Assembly: GCA_032622095.1 (NCBI GenBank) | Contig: CP136061.1 | Span: forward strand, 197,828,935-197,892,934 | Direction: 5' to 3' | DNA: 64,000 nucleotides | Origin: Siphonodentalium dalli | Taxonomy: Eukaryota; Mollusca; Scaphopoda; Gadilida; Siphonodentaliidae | Part shown: positions 1 through 11,729 of the stretch, piece after piece | Layout of the letters: every line of letters starts with the position of its first letter | How positions within the stretch are numbered: the stretch's first letter is position 1 | Made by a program: the position numbers and the translations under genes | Notes under the pieces: generated by a model | The model's input: the letters and a program-made list of their open reading frames with translations, nothing else | Told to the model about the DNA's origin: nothing | The model's database searches: none

Positions 1-1281
1 AATATGTCTTTTATTGTGGATTTTGGTTTCATTGTATCAGTGGAATGTGCATCTAGTGACATGTGTACATGAAGCCTACATATCGAGATTTCTACCATTT
101 ATATTAGGTAGTTTCTTTGATAAACGACAAAAACCGGTTGTAAAATTCGACAAATTAAGTAATAAAAAATATATCTAAAGGCACACGGCTATCACAAATG
201 ATGTATGAATACACCAGTCATGGTCCTATCTAATGCCATAAGCGTTATCGCCGGGTGGATTCCAGATTTTATGATTTTCCTAAAATTCTGAGCACACGTG
301 TGAAAACCGACACCCAATATCACTACAGCAATATGCCTACCCACAGCCACCAGCCTATAGGGTTATCGGGCGTGAAAAAGCGGTCGATAATAAAGAGCGT
401 TCTCAATTATGAGCGTTTGTGCTTGTTTTTTTTAAATAAAAGGGTGTGTCTCACTTTTGTGAAAAAATTTAATCGGCTTAAACAAATATTTTTATAGCTT
501 TGTCAACTTTTTGCAGAGTATATAAATCTTGCATATCGGCATGCATATATATGTGTCAATGCCGCAATACTGGGATCGAAAATTCTTGCACACATATAAT
601 TTACCATTCACAAACATTAGATCAGTTGAGATTCTTGAACAGCAGGGTTATTCGTGATATAAACAAAAGGCCGCTTGGTCGCAAGTCCCACAAAAACGTG
701 GCTTGTTGTGCGTATATTTAAAAACAATAAAATTGAATAAAAGGTCGTTGACCCCAGCGTGGTTTTGTGGCGTCGACATTTTTCAGAACAAAGAAGTCAA
801 ATTATGGCCAAAATTTTATTCCGACTTGACGACGAACTGCGTGTTCTCTAATGTGAACCACACAGCAAATATCTCTTATCAAGAAATTCTTTAGAAGATT
901 GCTAAGTTATCGTTTTAGATGACACAAAAATTATGATTTATAAGTTGAACAAAGGCGCAGAACTCCGACAATAAGTCATTGGACCGTAACTAAATTTGAA
1001 CTTGACGTGTGTTTTCTGAACTATTCACCATTTACCAAATATCAGTAAATTCTGTTCAATATTGTTCAAGTTTTCATCCATTTAACTTTAGTACTTTGAG
1101 CGTTATATAGGCCAAATATTGCCAAGGACCTGTGGTTTAGTCGCCTAAAAATAAGACATTTTGCCTTCGCTTCCGCATGCTGGATAACACGATTTGTGAC
1201 CAATAGGGAAACGTCCCACGTGTATTACCAGTGCCCCATTCATAGATATAGTGTCATGTCGGAGGACTCATTCAAATCGCA

Positions 1282-1500
1282 TCATTCAAATGCGATCATG
1301 TAAAAGACTCCATGGGTGGTTCGTATGATGAATAGCGTTGCTCCATCTGCATTTGCATATCGAACATCACCCCAAATTCTCGAACCTGTGGTTGCGTTTG
1401 CCGTAATTTCGTATACGAACGTTTGTCTACTAAGGAGACATGATATTTTCGGTTGTAGTTGTGTTTCTTCTGGCTTATTTTCGCAATTCAGGTGAGGATA
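1282..1500 (-). other. Possible coding exon or decayed exon, unknown domain
   Basis: An open stretch on the minus strand encodes two cysteines followed by a segment containing GSRIWGDVRYANADG and THGVF. The IWGD..Y...D pattern is loosely like LCCL-type domains, which have IWG..xY..DS followed by AA.HAG, but the second half does not match well and the expected cysteine is missing. The open frame extends upstream to 1644 with low-complexity composition that looks non-coding. I see no convincing splice acceptor. It could be a degenerate exon of the same minus-strand multidomain gene as the TSP1 exon at 8219-8386, or a chance ORF. Confidence 0.22.
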
Positions 1501-3066
1501 ATAATTTAGACATTTATTTGCCATCACTCTTAAAGGGACAATACATCGTTGAAGGTTTTTTTTTAAACAATCAGAATTAGTTAAAATATACAATGCGCAT
1601 GTAGCATATATACTGAACACAGTTTCATGCGCGCATATGGTCAATCATTTATTGGTCCATACAATTCGATTGGTTGGAAGTTTTTTTTTATTATATATAT
1701 CCACATTAATACTCGTTTTTGCTTAACAAAGTCGACTGCACTAGTTTCACACCCGTTATCCGACTTGGATTGGACACGGACGCGAAAGATGGGCGCGGAG
1801 GCAAGCATGTCGGAAAGTGATCAGACAAAACTTATTTTCATTTATCACATAATTAGCCCCTGAACCCGACCTCATATTTTCAATGAGACTCGTGTGTATT
1901 ATCGGCACGGGTAGTGACGTAAAGCTCAACGCAATGATATCGATCAATGGTATTACTTTGTTAATTATAATATAATTATGATATTTCAATCTGTGTTGGG
2001 TTATTTAGTGCATGTTGACTGAGATCAGCATGGTGGTAAGTGTGGTTGAACAATTCTGTCAGCAGAACAGACACATTTAAAATGGATCTGCCCGGTAACT
2101 TGTCGGTAGGTGGATATTCTTCCATTCTGGCGCCGACTCGCCGTAAATCTCCCAGATGTGGGCATATACTTCATAGGGCAATGGCAACATTCAAATGGCT
2201 TTGGTTGAGTATGCAATAGACATATATGAAACGAAACAAATAAATTAAACCCAGTTGGTCTGGGCTTCTTCCTTTTTCCGGGATTCTGGTGATTTCATGA
2301 GGCATGGTGTATTCATATTCCCTGATTATTATCATGGGAATTTACACGTGCCCAATTTCGATATTCGTCGAAAGGGCTGGTGCATCAGATACGGACATCA
2401 ATTCGGAGGAAAATTGTGAACGAAGATGGGCGATTATGTGCAATATATGTTTGATATTCTGATACTCCGCATTTTAACTGGAACCTCGGTTCAGTCCAAT
2501 TGTTTCGCTTGTATTCAGGAATCGCGACGTGGGTATTGTGTGACACCCGTAAATATTCATGTCAGAGACACTAAGTTCTGTAAACAGGAGTTTCACTTAT
2601 TTATTGTCCTAACTCTCCCATTCACTATATAGGAAAGGAATTGATACTTTTTTCAGAAAATAAGACTGTTCATTTATGATCCACTTATGATTTTCGACAG
2701 AAGATCTCTAGGTATATAATCATATCGAGTTTAAACATGACTTACACCAGATGTTTTGTTTTAAATTCTATCTCACCCATGTCTTCGGAAATAGTTGCAT
2801 ACTCTATTATCTTGTTGTAAGCGTTGCCCGAAAAGAGATACTACATCTCATACTGAGGACATGCTACAGTATATGTGGAAATTTTTCAATCATTTTTGTT
2901 TCAAATCCTATTGGTAAATGGGTAGAGACCATCAAAATATATTCCAAGCCAAATGTAAACCTGTACGATTTGTATACTGTTAGGTCAAACGAATTATGGC
3001 CATAAAGTTAACAGTAAACATCCATTTGTACCCATTCAGAACTTAGAAACAATAATACATACTTAC

Positions 3067-3250
3067 AGTAACTTTTGTCAGAACACGGATACGCTCATCT
3101 GTTTGCTCTACATATAGCAGGGTTACCCCGGCGTTGCCCAGGTTAAAGTGATGTGAAACCCTCTGTGGATATTTGTTGGGAATAGAGAATACGCTTGCTC
3201 TCAAAGTGTTACACGTATTCTCATAAATTGTATATCCAGATTGCATCACA
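3067..3250 (-). CDS. Candidate internal exon, minus strand, unknown domain
   Basis: About 60 residues are open and end at a strong splice donor, GTAAGTATG on the minus strand (3058-3066), in phase 0. The peptide has a balanced amino-acid composition, one cysteine and the pattern LGNAGVTLLYVEQTDERIRVL, unlike the surrounding AT-rich sequence. The upstream acceptor is not clear, and the assembly gap begins 43 bases beyond at 3293. I do not recognise a domain. It lies downstream, in minus-strand order, of the TSP1 exon and may belong to the same gene. Confidence 0.33.
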
Positions 3251-3292
3251 AAACATGATTCTTACACATGGAATATAAGTAGTGGCTCACCT

Positions 3293-3392
3293 NNNNNNNN
3301 NNNNNNNNNNNNNNNNNNNNNNNNNNNNNNNNNNNNNNNNNNNNNNNNNNNNNNNNNNNNNNNNNNNNNNNNNNNNNNNNNNNNNNNNNNNN
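3293..3392. other. Assembly gap (100 N)
   Basis: Exactly 100 N bases, a conventional placeholder length, so the true size is unknown. The gap sits against AT-rich Helitron-type sequence on its right side, which probably caused the break. Confidence 0.99.
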
Positions 3393-3570
3393 ATTGTTTT
3401 AATTAATTTTTTTGTTTCTGGCGGAAAAATTTACCCGTAGAAATCCCCCCTTCCTAGGAACGACAGACAACGCATGGAATCTCTCTACGATAACATTGCA
3501 TTGAATTGAAATTATATTTTAAATTGTTTTAATTAATTTTTTTACGAAGTCTCAAAATATATAGTATAGA
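3393..3570 (-). mobile_element. Helitron-like element, 5' end (partial)
   Basis: On the minus strand the sequence begins TCTATACTATATATTTTGAG directly beside the CTAG of the next element, the same 5' signature as other copies in this window. It runs left into the assembly gap. Its interior carries a short cytosine-rich segment (3440-3460) shared with the copy near 15080. Confidence 0.6.
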
Positions 3571-3860
3571 CTAGCAGGTTAGCCCGCCACTGGCGGCGTT
3601 CGTCAGAAACATGACAATTTTTAAATCTTTTTTTTTTCAATGAGTTAATATTAATTTTTTGTTTATAACATGAGTTAATTGTGCATTTTTAATTTACCGG
3701 ATTTTTGAATTAATTTTTTTGGTGAATTTTTTAATTTAATTTTTGGTTTTTCAATATTTTACCTGTGCATTTTGAATTTACTGGATTTTTGAATTTTTGA
3801 ATTTAATTTTTGGTTTTTCAATATTTTACCCGATAGACCTTATTTTACCCAATTAAGGTG
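3571..3860 (-). mobile_element. Helitron-like element, 3' end, AT-rich interior
   Basis: The minus-strand 3' end is a hairpin built on CCGCCACTGGCGG followed by CTAG at 3571-3574. The interior is the same T-rich sequence seen in reverse at 18380-18549, including the word CATGACAATTT. The far boundary is not seen and 3860 is approximate. Confidence 0.6.
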
Positions 3861-4259
3861 AAGAAGACATAAGAATCACACAAGAATCCCAAGAATCCCA
3901 ATTGTGATTTTTTGTGAAATTTTATACCGCATTGTGTACAATCGAATATTTGAGGGATCGGAAGGGGTTAGGACCACAATAATTGCATATTTAATTGCTC
4001 CAATGATCAGTTAATATACCAAACACAAAATAAAGTTGCATTACTCAACCAGTTCCAAACAGCATGAATTGATCCAGAAGATATTTTTGAAAAAATGTCA
4101 TATTTTCAACTTCCGGCGGCCATTTTGGCGACCATCTTGGATGGTGAGTTTCAATTTTGGCCCAAAAAAGGGTCATTATGTCTTAGCTTCACGAAAATAT
4201 ATACATGTGTATACATTTATCTAGATTTTCCCGCTATAATTTTCATAAAACTGGCTCAC

Positions 4260-4920
4260 TTATAGTTCTAGAAAATGGATCGGGTTGTTGGGGGGGGGGG
4301 GGGGGGTATCAAGTCTCGTTCTTATCAGAAAAACGACATGAATATATATTTCTTAAGTTGATCGTATCGATTTAGGGATGTATTGGTTGTAATAGTGCAA
4401 CGTTCCAGGGGGGTACGCACATACACACACGTTGGACGAATGCAATCATGTAAATAAAAGTGATTTTTTACGTTTTGACGGGTGACCCGATGATCCCCTT
4501 CTTATCTTAAAACCCCAGGAAAAGTTGCTTCTTAAGTTGTGTTTTTATAATTAGTATATATCAAAGTACTTTGAGACCAAAAATTATGGATGTACGCGAA
4601 AGTGTAAAACAAAGTGAAATTACGTTTTGGGGTTCAGCATGGGACCCCCTTTCTTATCTGAAAACCCCAGGAAAATCCCTTTCTTAAGTTGTGTTTTCTT
4701 AATCAGTATACTTAGGAGTATCATCAAACCAAAATTCATCGATGTACGCGGAAGTGTAAATAGAAGTGATTTTTGACACATTTTGGGGTTCAGCGGCCCC
4801 TAAACCCCAGGAATGCGCAACTTAAGAAATCGGTTGTTCAGAATGTTCCATTATTGGTACCAACTTTAGGGGGTCAAACCTTTAGTACGCAAAAGTGTAA
4901 ATAGAACATATGCGGGCTCC
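4260..4920. repeat. Diverged tandem repeat, about 165 bp unit, four copies
   Basis: Four successive units each contain a CTTATCTnAAAACCCCAGGAAA-type word, a CTTAAGTTGTGTTTT-type word and a GTACGCGnAAGTGTAAA-type word. Divergence between units is visible by eye, so the array is old. The first unit holds a run of 17 G at 4290-4306. Confidence 0.75.
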
Positions 4921-5065
4921 CTAACTGAACTTAAACCGCTCTCTGATAATTTTGTGTTAATTAATAGAGAAAAACAACTATATTACCACAAAGTAACATT
5001 CGGAATGATATATCTATAAATTTAATTGTGCGGAAGTCGACTGAACAAGAAACAAAGGTGACGAG

Positions 5066-5929
5066 ATGGCTGATTCTAATGATATTACGGATGAAGTAGA
5101 TATTATGGGGAGTCACGATGAAGAGGATACCGGGAGTTCGGATAAAAGAGAAGAGGAAATAAGAGACTATTCGTTGGTAGTAGGGAGACTAAATGCAAGA
5201 AAAAATGAAGGAATGGCGAAAGATATTCATGCTATTGAATCTAAAAACTAGACACTGACAAGTTTGATAACTATGTACAAGGCCTTTCTGACAAATATTG
5301 GGACCCCATTTCACACGTGGAGAAGGGAGGCGTGATTTGGAAATGTATATACGATAGATCTGAAGTAAAACGTTTAGTTGAAGACCAACTTTCAATTCCA
5401 AGGAAGAAGTCTACGAGAGTTAAAATGCATATCTTTAGAACGACAATAAGCTAATGATTCAAGCATCAAACATTGGTGTAGAATGGTGGATAGAGCACCA
5501 CTTACCAGACATTTATGAAAGAGCGTTTGGACAGTCACTTGGTCTGGATGTTAAAACCTTATACAATGAAATGCTGTCACAGACATGTGTCAAAGAAGTG
5601 GTACCAGTATCAGTACGCCATGCCCTCGACGGGATACCTATGATTCCAGAAAAATATTCTTCTCAACTCCCAAAAGGAAAGTAAATGTGCGTGTAGGGAG
5701 ATCGTTGGTTCATGTACTTCCGTCAGCTGCAGCCGGTTCGAATTTTTTAGCTGCTACTACTCTGAAGAGGTCGGTTGATGATTTGAGCGTATTTATCGAA
5801 GAAATGCAGTTAACACAGAAAGAAAGTGTTAATCACGTCGATCAATCAATGTATGATCTGCGGACTCAAATACAAAATATGATCAAGGTTCATGTGCAAA
5901 TGTATGTTTGGTACCTCAAGATATTATAG
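5066..5929 (+). pseudogene. Broken protein-coding sequence, unknown family
   Basis: Four short frames in succession look like pieces of a single protein of roughly 280 residues. A frame starts at the ATG at 5066 and is very acidic. A +2 frame continues at 5245-5451 with no ATG. An ATG frame follows at 5454-5684 with the motif WWIEHHLPDIYERAF. A final frame covers about 5685-5929 with VGRSLVHVLPS and an amphipathic helix-rich end. The frames change at about 5245, 5450 and 5680. Composition is clearly protein-like and differs from the flanks. I do not recognise the family. Possibilities include a captured viral or transposon gene, or a decayed host gene. No introns are evident, which favours an integrated or retrocopied origin. 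Confidence 0.5.
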
Positions 5930-8218
5930 GAAAATAAAAAAAAAACATCGCATCAAAATCAACACCAGTGACGTTGTAGATCTGTTGTAGTATAGGATAC
6001 TAATTAGTTGTACTTAGTTAATCATTATAGAACAATTTACCGCATGGAGAACGGCCGTGGCGCCAGCAAAATGGAGCAATTAATTGGATTACAGTAAACA
6101 TTTATCCATGTCAGGAATCGGAATTCTGAAACTGTGCGTGTCGTGAATCGGAACACTCCGGAAACAGAATCGGACGTATGGTAGTGTTACTTTTAAGGCA
6201 TTATGTCAAGCTAAAATCGTGTATTTTGATCAACTGTATTTTTAAAGTAACGATGGGTTGTTTGTGGATACACGTAAGCAATTTGTTCTACAAAACATTA
6301 TCTTTTTCGCTTCGAAATTCACATTTGAACACCATACTTTTCTTCTGTGTATGTGGATTTGATTGAGCAACCCATGTAATTTAGTTCAGCGTGCTATATA
6401 TAGGACTAAAGAATAAGTAAGTGAAGAGTAAAAAATCTTAGAAACAAATCCTATAATTTGAGTGTGTCATCCCACGAGTTGCTCCATTGATATACACCAA
6501 TTAGTAAACATGGTCGTGGAAAATCGAGCAAAACGTTCGCGGAATCGGATCTTCTACCGCTCGGAATCGGAGTTTTGCTCGGGCGGAATGAGATTTCGAG
6601 GAACATATCCCCCACGGTGAGTGGGTGACATCACACTTCCGATTAACTCAGAATATGCATTTCGAAAATAATCCTAACCTCGCGTAGCACGTGTTACTAC
6701 GATTGCAGATCAATCGCTATCAATCGCTATCTAATCGTATTATGTGACATTATACAGTTGTCGCCCCGCTGTCGAGGGAGACATTGGAATGTCTCCCGAG
6801 GAGCGCAATTTCGAGGGAGACATTCCGTTCTCGAGCGGGTGACAAATCTCAATGTCTCCCGAGAAGAAGGGCAACAACTGTTTTGTTATCCGATTACTAC
6901 AGAAAAAAATCCTTGCCATCCACACGCACGATGTTGCACTGAGTCACGAGTGCTTTCTTTCCAGATTATGTATATTTTCAGTAACTTCGTATCGTCCTAT
7001 AGGATTTCTCTTCTATAATTGATAGTCGAGCCGTTTAAACGTTTGATAATCATCGTTTATTTTCGATAATTTTGGTGGTTAAATCGTCAATATCGGTCCA
7101 TGCAATGTAAACCAATAAGCCATATATATATTATCCCCTTCTGCAATTGAGCATATTCAATATCGTCTTGTGTGCGGAATTTACTCGCGATGTTCACTTC
7201 ATTACGATCTTCCTCCGAAAGTTATTGGGTAGTTGTCGATTTCATTAATGTACATTCATATTTGTCAATGCTTCCAAGTACATGGCGATCCCCACACAAA
7301 ATATCAAATGGAATTACGCCACAGTTTTAAGAGATTGTGGTCAGCTTTAACTTGGTTATGAACCCGTGACACATTACTCACCTCAGTCGAATGTTGCACC
7401 TCAGTCGAATGTTGCATCGATCAACATGGCATGAACATTCTCGAATATAGATTTTTTTTTATGGGTAGCTACCTTTCTAATTAAACATAATAATTATATC
7501 ATAAATTAACAATAATTAAAGGCACAGATAACCTTGGTTGTATAGGTTATACTTTAGAAATAAAAGTTACCAAATTATGAAAATTTCCTCAATAATATAC
7601 TAATAGTATAGTATAATGATAGTATGGATACGATATCATACACAAAACACACTCGCGCGAGCCAAGAGTTTTTAAAAAAAATATCCAGCACATAAAGATT
7701 GTGTCATAAGCAAAACACGCAACACCGTGGTGACTTTTTTGGGATATTGATTCACCGTGACCCATTCAACACCGAAATACTGAGTGGCGAGGATTAGCGA
7801 ACTTTATAACGGTTTTTAACAAAAGTTCACTTTGTGTGATCTCCCCAGTGTTGAGTGTTTTGCTTATCATTGCTTATATGGAATTCATTTTTGAAGAAAA
7901 AAAAGATTTATGTTGTTCATACATGGGGTGATCAAAAATAAATTCCAGACAGATTTTCGGAAAATCCGTTTTGAAATACCAGCAAATTTTGGCAAAACGT
8001 GCGTTTGACCTCGTTTGGAAATATAGAGCTTAGATGTCTGAGTGCTGGATAATACTGTCCCATACCTCGAACACAAAGATTATGCACGCATGTAATATGT
8101 TTTTTTGACGGGTTAAGTTAGCAGTTTTGTCAATCTAAACATCTCTATTAATACGTACGTCTATTTAAAATTCACATGAGTAAGACGAGGAAATTTAAGA
8201 CACATAAATGAAACCTAC
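5930..8218. other. No supported gene
   Basis: AT-rich sequence. It contains an inverted-repeat cluster at 6771-6870, where GGGAGACATT and its complement recur, and a 20-bp direct duplication at 7378-7418 (CTCAGTCGAATGTTGCA twice). No exon with both splice sites was found. Confidence 0.5.
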
Positions 8219-8386
8219 CTTCCCCTGGACACCAGCGTTTGAAACATGGGTCAGTTTTGTTTAGCGAACCAACACATGTTCTTTTGTTTTTGCACGATCT
8301 GTTCGCTGTCCTGAAACTGTTTCCACAAGACGTGTTACACGAAGACCAGCGAGACCACTGATGCCAGTTGTCGGCGTGACCTGGAT
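8219..8386 (-). CDS. Thrombospondin type 1 repeat exon
   Basis: This 168-bp exon encodes one complete TSP1 (TSR) domain of about 56 residues. The peptide shows the stacked-tryptophan pattern WHQWSRWSSC, then the CNTSCG turn, an arginine layer (FRTANRSC) and six cysteines in TSP1 spacing, ending PCFKRWCPGE. The minus-strand acceptor is ...AAATGTAG before 8386 and the donor is GTAGGTTT after 8219. Both boundaries are phase 1, the classic symmetrical arrangement for shuffled TSP1 exons. TSP1 domains are extracellular, disulphide-bonded, and common in adhesion receptors and matrix proteins. The rest of the gene must lie to the left on the minus strand, with the ectodomain exon at 8614-8790 as the likely preceding exon. 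I cannot assign a named gene. Confidence 0.85.
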
Positions 8387-8613
8387 CTACATTTAGAAGA
8401 ATGATATTACCAGTATGAGCCTTTTGTTGCAACATGAAGTTCGACCTATTCTCTTTTATTTAAACGCAAACGAAACTGCCGATTACGGTGTTTCAAGAGT
8501 CTGGATCTTGGCAGCAGATTAATTGCCGCATACATGTATGTTTGAAAAAGTTGAAATTGTTGAGCCTATATATAGTCGAGTGCCTAATGTATTCTTATGT
8601 ATTAAGAATATAC

Positions 8614-8790
8614 CTGTTTCCAGCTTGGCATTTTAGTGGAACCAGGTTTTGTGAGGCATTTATTTGTGTACCCTCTATTTTTCCGTCCATCTGGTGACAA
8701 GAAGACATATTATTATCCATAACTAGTTCAGAAACTGGAAATTGAGAAGCAAGGACAGATGTTTCCACAAAATACATAATTGCATATCTT
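8614..8790 (-). CDS. Candidate galactose-binding-like (fucolectin/F5-8C type) exon
   Basis: The open frame ends at a good minus-strand donor, GGAAACAG|GTATATTC, at 8614. The peptide contains ASQFPVSELVMDNNMSSC, which fits the start of fucolectin or F5/8 type C domains (S-S-x..A-x-D-G-N-x-x-S/T-C), followed by two more cysteines. A possible acceptor TGCAG lies near 8797, so the left side of the exon (its 5' edge) is uncertain by some tens of bases. It sits 228 bp upstream of the TSP1 exon in gene order. Combining such lectin-like and TSP1 exons is plausible for a spiralian receptor. Domain assignment is tentative because the conserved DGN is DNN here and the second half of the domain is missing from this exon. 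Confidence 0.4.
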
Positions 8791-8811
8791 ATTTTATGAC
8801 TGCATTTTCAA

Positions 8812-9386
8812 TTTTCTTTCTCAATTATTAAGCTATTGTATATTATTCAAAAGAGCTACAGCATGCACTCTTACACATAGTAACAATCTACACGGATCTC
8901 TTGATCATGTGCCACAATTTGAACTTCGATACATCATTTTTTTTGTGAAGATATCGCAGAATCGCAGAATAGCTAACCCTGCCGCCACCTCGCTGCTTTC
9001 ACAACTAGTCAGATTCCTCATGTCGAAAACAATTGTTACGCAATTCCGAAATGTTAAACACGACATGACAGCGGTTTCTATATCACCAGAATGTCTACTA
9101 TCAGAATCACCATGTTTTCAAATTTTAATAGAGACAGGACTTTTGGAAGGTTTTAAGAATTTAATGATCGTTTATTCATTATAATATTATTAACTATCAA
9201 AACTAGCCTTAGCATGGACTGTGCGAGTTGAACTTTGGCACACATATCAAGAATAACAGTATTTAGAATTTCAGAACATACCTGTTTCCTGCCCGAACGT
9301 GTGGTGTGGTGGAAGCATGGTCCTTTTTAATGAATTTAAAGAGCGTGTTCTTAATATAAAACTATTAAATATCACAATTAGCCTCA
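8812..9386. repeat. Segmental duplication, copy 1
   Basis: About 575 bp is almost identical to 11159-11729 in the same orientation, with a few substitutions and one 4-5 base indel near 8862. The copy includes a decayed exon-like piece on the minus strand ending CAGGAAACAG|GTATGTTC at about 9290, which resembles the donor end of the 8614 exon. The open frame of up to 134 codons on the plus strand is shared by both copies but has no recognisable domain and is probably not coding. Confidence 0.9.
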
Positions 9387-9412
9387 TAATTAACTCAAAT
9401 TAAATTAAAAAA

Positions 9413-9818
9413 TTAACGGATTTCGACGAAATTTGATACCTAGGGAAAATTTTGTCGGGGGAGTGTTTTAGACGGGTCAAATCGTGACCCCGACCTGACC
9501 TTGACCTTCAAAATGGTCAATTCAAGGTCAAATCGGGTAAAACGGACGGATTTCGACGAAATTTTATACCTATGGTACTTTTGTCCGGGGAGTGTTTTAG
9601 ACGGGTCAAATCGTTACCCCGACCTGACATTGACCTTCAAAATGGTCAATTCAAGGTCAAATCGGGTAAAACGGACGGATTTCGACTAAATTTTATACCT
9701 AGGTGGCTTTTGTCCGGGGAGTGTTTTGGACGGGTCAAATCGTTACCCCGATCTGACCTTGACCTTCAAAATGCTCAATTCAAAATCTAAGCCCGGACGA
9801 AGTCGGGTCACCTGCTAG
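9413..9818 (+). mobile_element. Helitron-like element, 3' part, with about 120-bp tandem repeats
   Basis: Three units of about 118 bp, each with GACGGGTCAAATCGT, TGACCTTGACCTTC and ATTCAAGGTCAAATCGGG, are followed by the terminal hairpin GCCCGGACGAAGTCGGG and CCTGCTAG ending at 9818, then a host T. The canonical 5' end (TC plus AT-rich leader) is missing, so this copy is 5'-truncated or its leader was replaced by the AT-rich sequence at about 9400. Confidence 0.75.
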
Positions 9819-10214
9819 TATTATATAAAGTGATTTACTATACATGTATATTTACTGTTAGAGTAATTACCAGATTATTAGACTGAGTTTAGAGCTTTCG
9901 ACATTTTAGTTGATCCTTCTGATTTAGCTATCATAGTCGGGGAAATAAAGCTATTAAGAAAAATAGGGTTCTTTTTCTTAAATTGTAATTTTTGCAGACT
10001 TCTGAACAATTCTAGGAAATACTATTGCCTTTAGGAAACACATATCTACACATAAATCTGTAAAATATTAAAACAATGACTGCACTCGTTGCAAAACGAT
10101 AACACAGCAATCTAGTGTGACGGAAATACACACATAGTGTGTAGGTTGGCTATAATATGTGCGAATTAATTATGTCACGATTCATTGAAACATAAGCCTC
10201 TAATCAGTATAATT
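9819..10214. other. No supported gene
   Basis: AT-rich sequence between the Helitron 3' end and a dispersed repeat. Nothing recognisable. Confidence 0.4.
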
Positions 10215-10575
10215 ATCAAATTAAAGTGATGTGAAGCACCCCGATATGGTGATCAAATATAAATGAAGAAAAATCTTGTTCAAAGTATAGTAAGTCTTAT
10301 AAATAGTATATTCAAATTGACAACACGTCGTCATTCTTATATGTGAATTAAATGCAGTAATTCTCGATGACAAAATCGTTTTCGTTAGTTTATCGCCGAA
10401 TCGAGTAGTAAATATTTACAATTGAGCGTAGTTCAGACGATATTTTCTATGGAATGGTATGGTCGATTTGCTTCCAATTTTCGGCGGTGTTAGTAGAACA
10501 TTACATTCATGCAGTTGTCATAGCGCCTGAATACTAACTTATCAGTTCCACGCACCCGAACAAGTACATAATATG
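10215..10575 (+). repeat. Dispersed repeat, copy 1 (inverted partner at 48470-48840)
   Basis: About 360 bp matches 48470-48840 in reverse orientation. Shared words include ACTAACTTATCAGTT, CACGCACCCGAA, AAATATTTACAATTGAGC and GATCACC.TATCGG.GTG. Divergence is moderate. There are no coding features, so it is likely a non-autonomous DNA element with unseen ends. Confidence 0.75.
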
Positions 10576-11158
10576 TCTTGAAAGTAGTCCATACCGGTCG
10601 TATTTTCAGCTGTTTGTGTAGCAGACATTCAAAGCGACCACCCCAATTTATAATTAAAACTTTGGTTTGAACTCTAGGTAAACAATCGGGTGATAATAAT
10701 CAGAGAACCACGTGTAAACCCAATAATGTGAGGGAGAAGATCCTTCGATCTTTACGAGCACATTCAGCGGTTCACACCAAAAAACCCACTGCAAACCTTC
10801 GACCACTTGCAGATCGACCCCATTCCCATATGCGGAACGCTGACGGTTATAATATTATTGTAGGGCTTTAGGGCTATGTATAATTTTTTCAAAATATATT
10901 TGTTTGCCATCTGGAAATTGTGTCCGTGTTGGGTATTTTGCCCTTTGAATAGAGGTACCCAAAGTTCGACTCTTGTGAGTTCACTAACATTACAGGTTGC
11001 TAATATTTGAATTTGCCACATTTTGTTGGTGTTTAGCTTTCCACTTACAACATTGTTGGCACCATATCATATATGCAGTACGAAGTCTTGAAATTCGTAC
11101 GAAAAGGCATGAAAATTAAGCATTTTGAAATTTTAATGAAAATAAAAGAGAAAATGGA
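10576..11158. other. No supported gene
   Basis: An 85-codon open frame on the minus strand (10764-11021) has no recognisable domain. It appears to be chance. Confidence 0.35.
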
Positions 11159-11729
11159 TTTTCTTTCCCAATTATTAAGCTATTGTATATTATTCAAAAG
11201 AGCTACAGCACTCTTACACATAGTAACAATCTACATGGATCTCTTGATCATGTGCCACAATTTGAACTTCGATACATCATTTTTTTTGTGAAGATATCGC
11301 AGAATCGCAGAATAGCTAACCCTGCCGCCACCTCGCTGCTTTCACAACTAGTCAGATTCCTCATGTCGAAAACAATTGTTACGCAATTCCGAAATGTTAA
11401 ACACGACATGACAGCGGTTTCTATATCACCAGAATGTCTACTATCAGAATCACCATGTTTTCAAATTTTAATAGAGACAGGACTTTTGGAAGGTTTTAAG
11501 AATTTAATGATCGTTTATTCATTATAATATTATTAACTATCAAAACTAGCCTTAGCATGGACTGTGCGAGTTGAACTTTGGCACACATATCAAGAATAAC
11601 AGTATTTAGAATTTCAGAACATACCTGTTTCCTGCCCGAACGTGTGATGTGGTGGAAGCATGGTCCTTTTTAATGAATTTAAAGAGCGTGTTCTTAATAT
11701 AAAACTATTAAATATCACAATTAGCCTTA
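11159..11729. repeat. Segmental duplication, copy 2
   Basis: Near-identical direct copy of 8812-9386. The right edge passes into two more diverged units (11730-11930) that again carry AAAGAGCGTT, ATCACAATTAGCCTTA and CATGGACTGTG words. The second of these keeps a donor-like CGAAACAG|GTAGAC on the minus strand near 11797. This suggests repeated tandem copying of an exon-bearing unit of about 170-190 bp. Confidence 0.88.

Noticed and set aside
8812-9184. Protein of 134 codons conserved in two copies
   Set aside because: The two copies are a recent DNA duplication, so shared reading frame is not evidence of coding. Composition is ordinary for non-coding AT-rich DNA.
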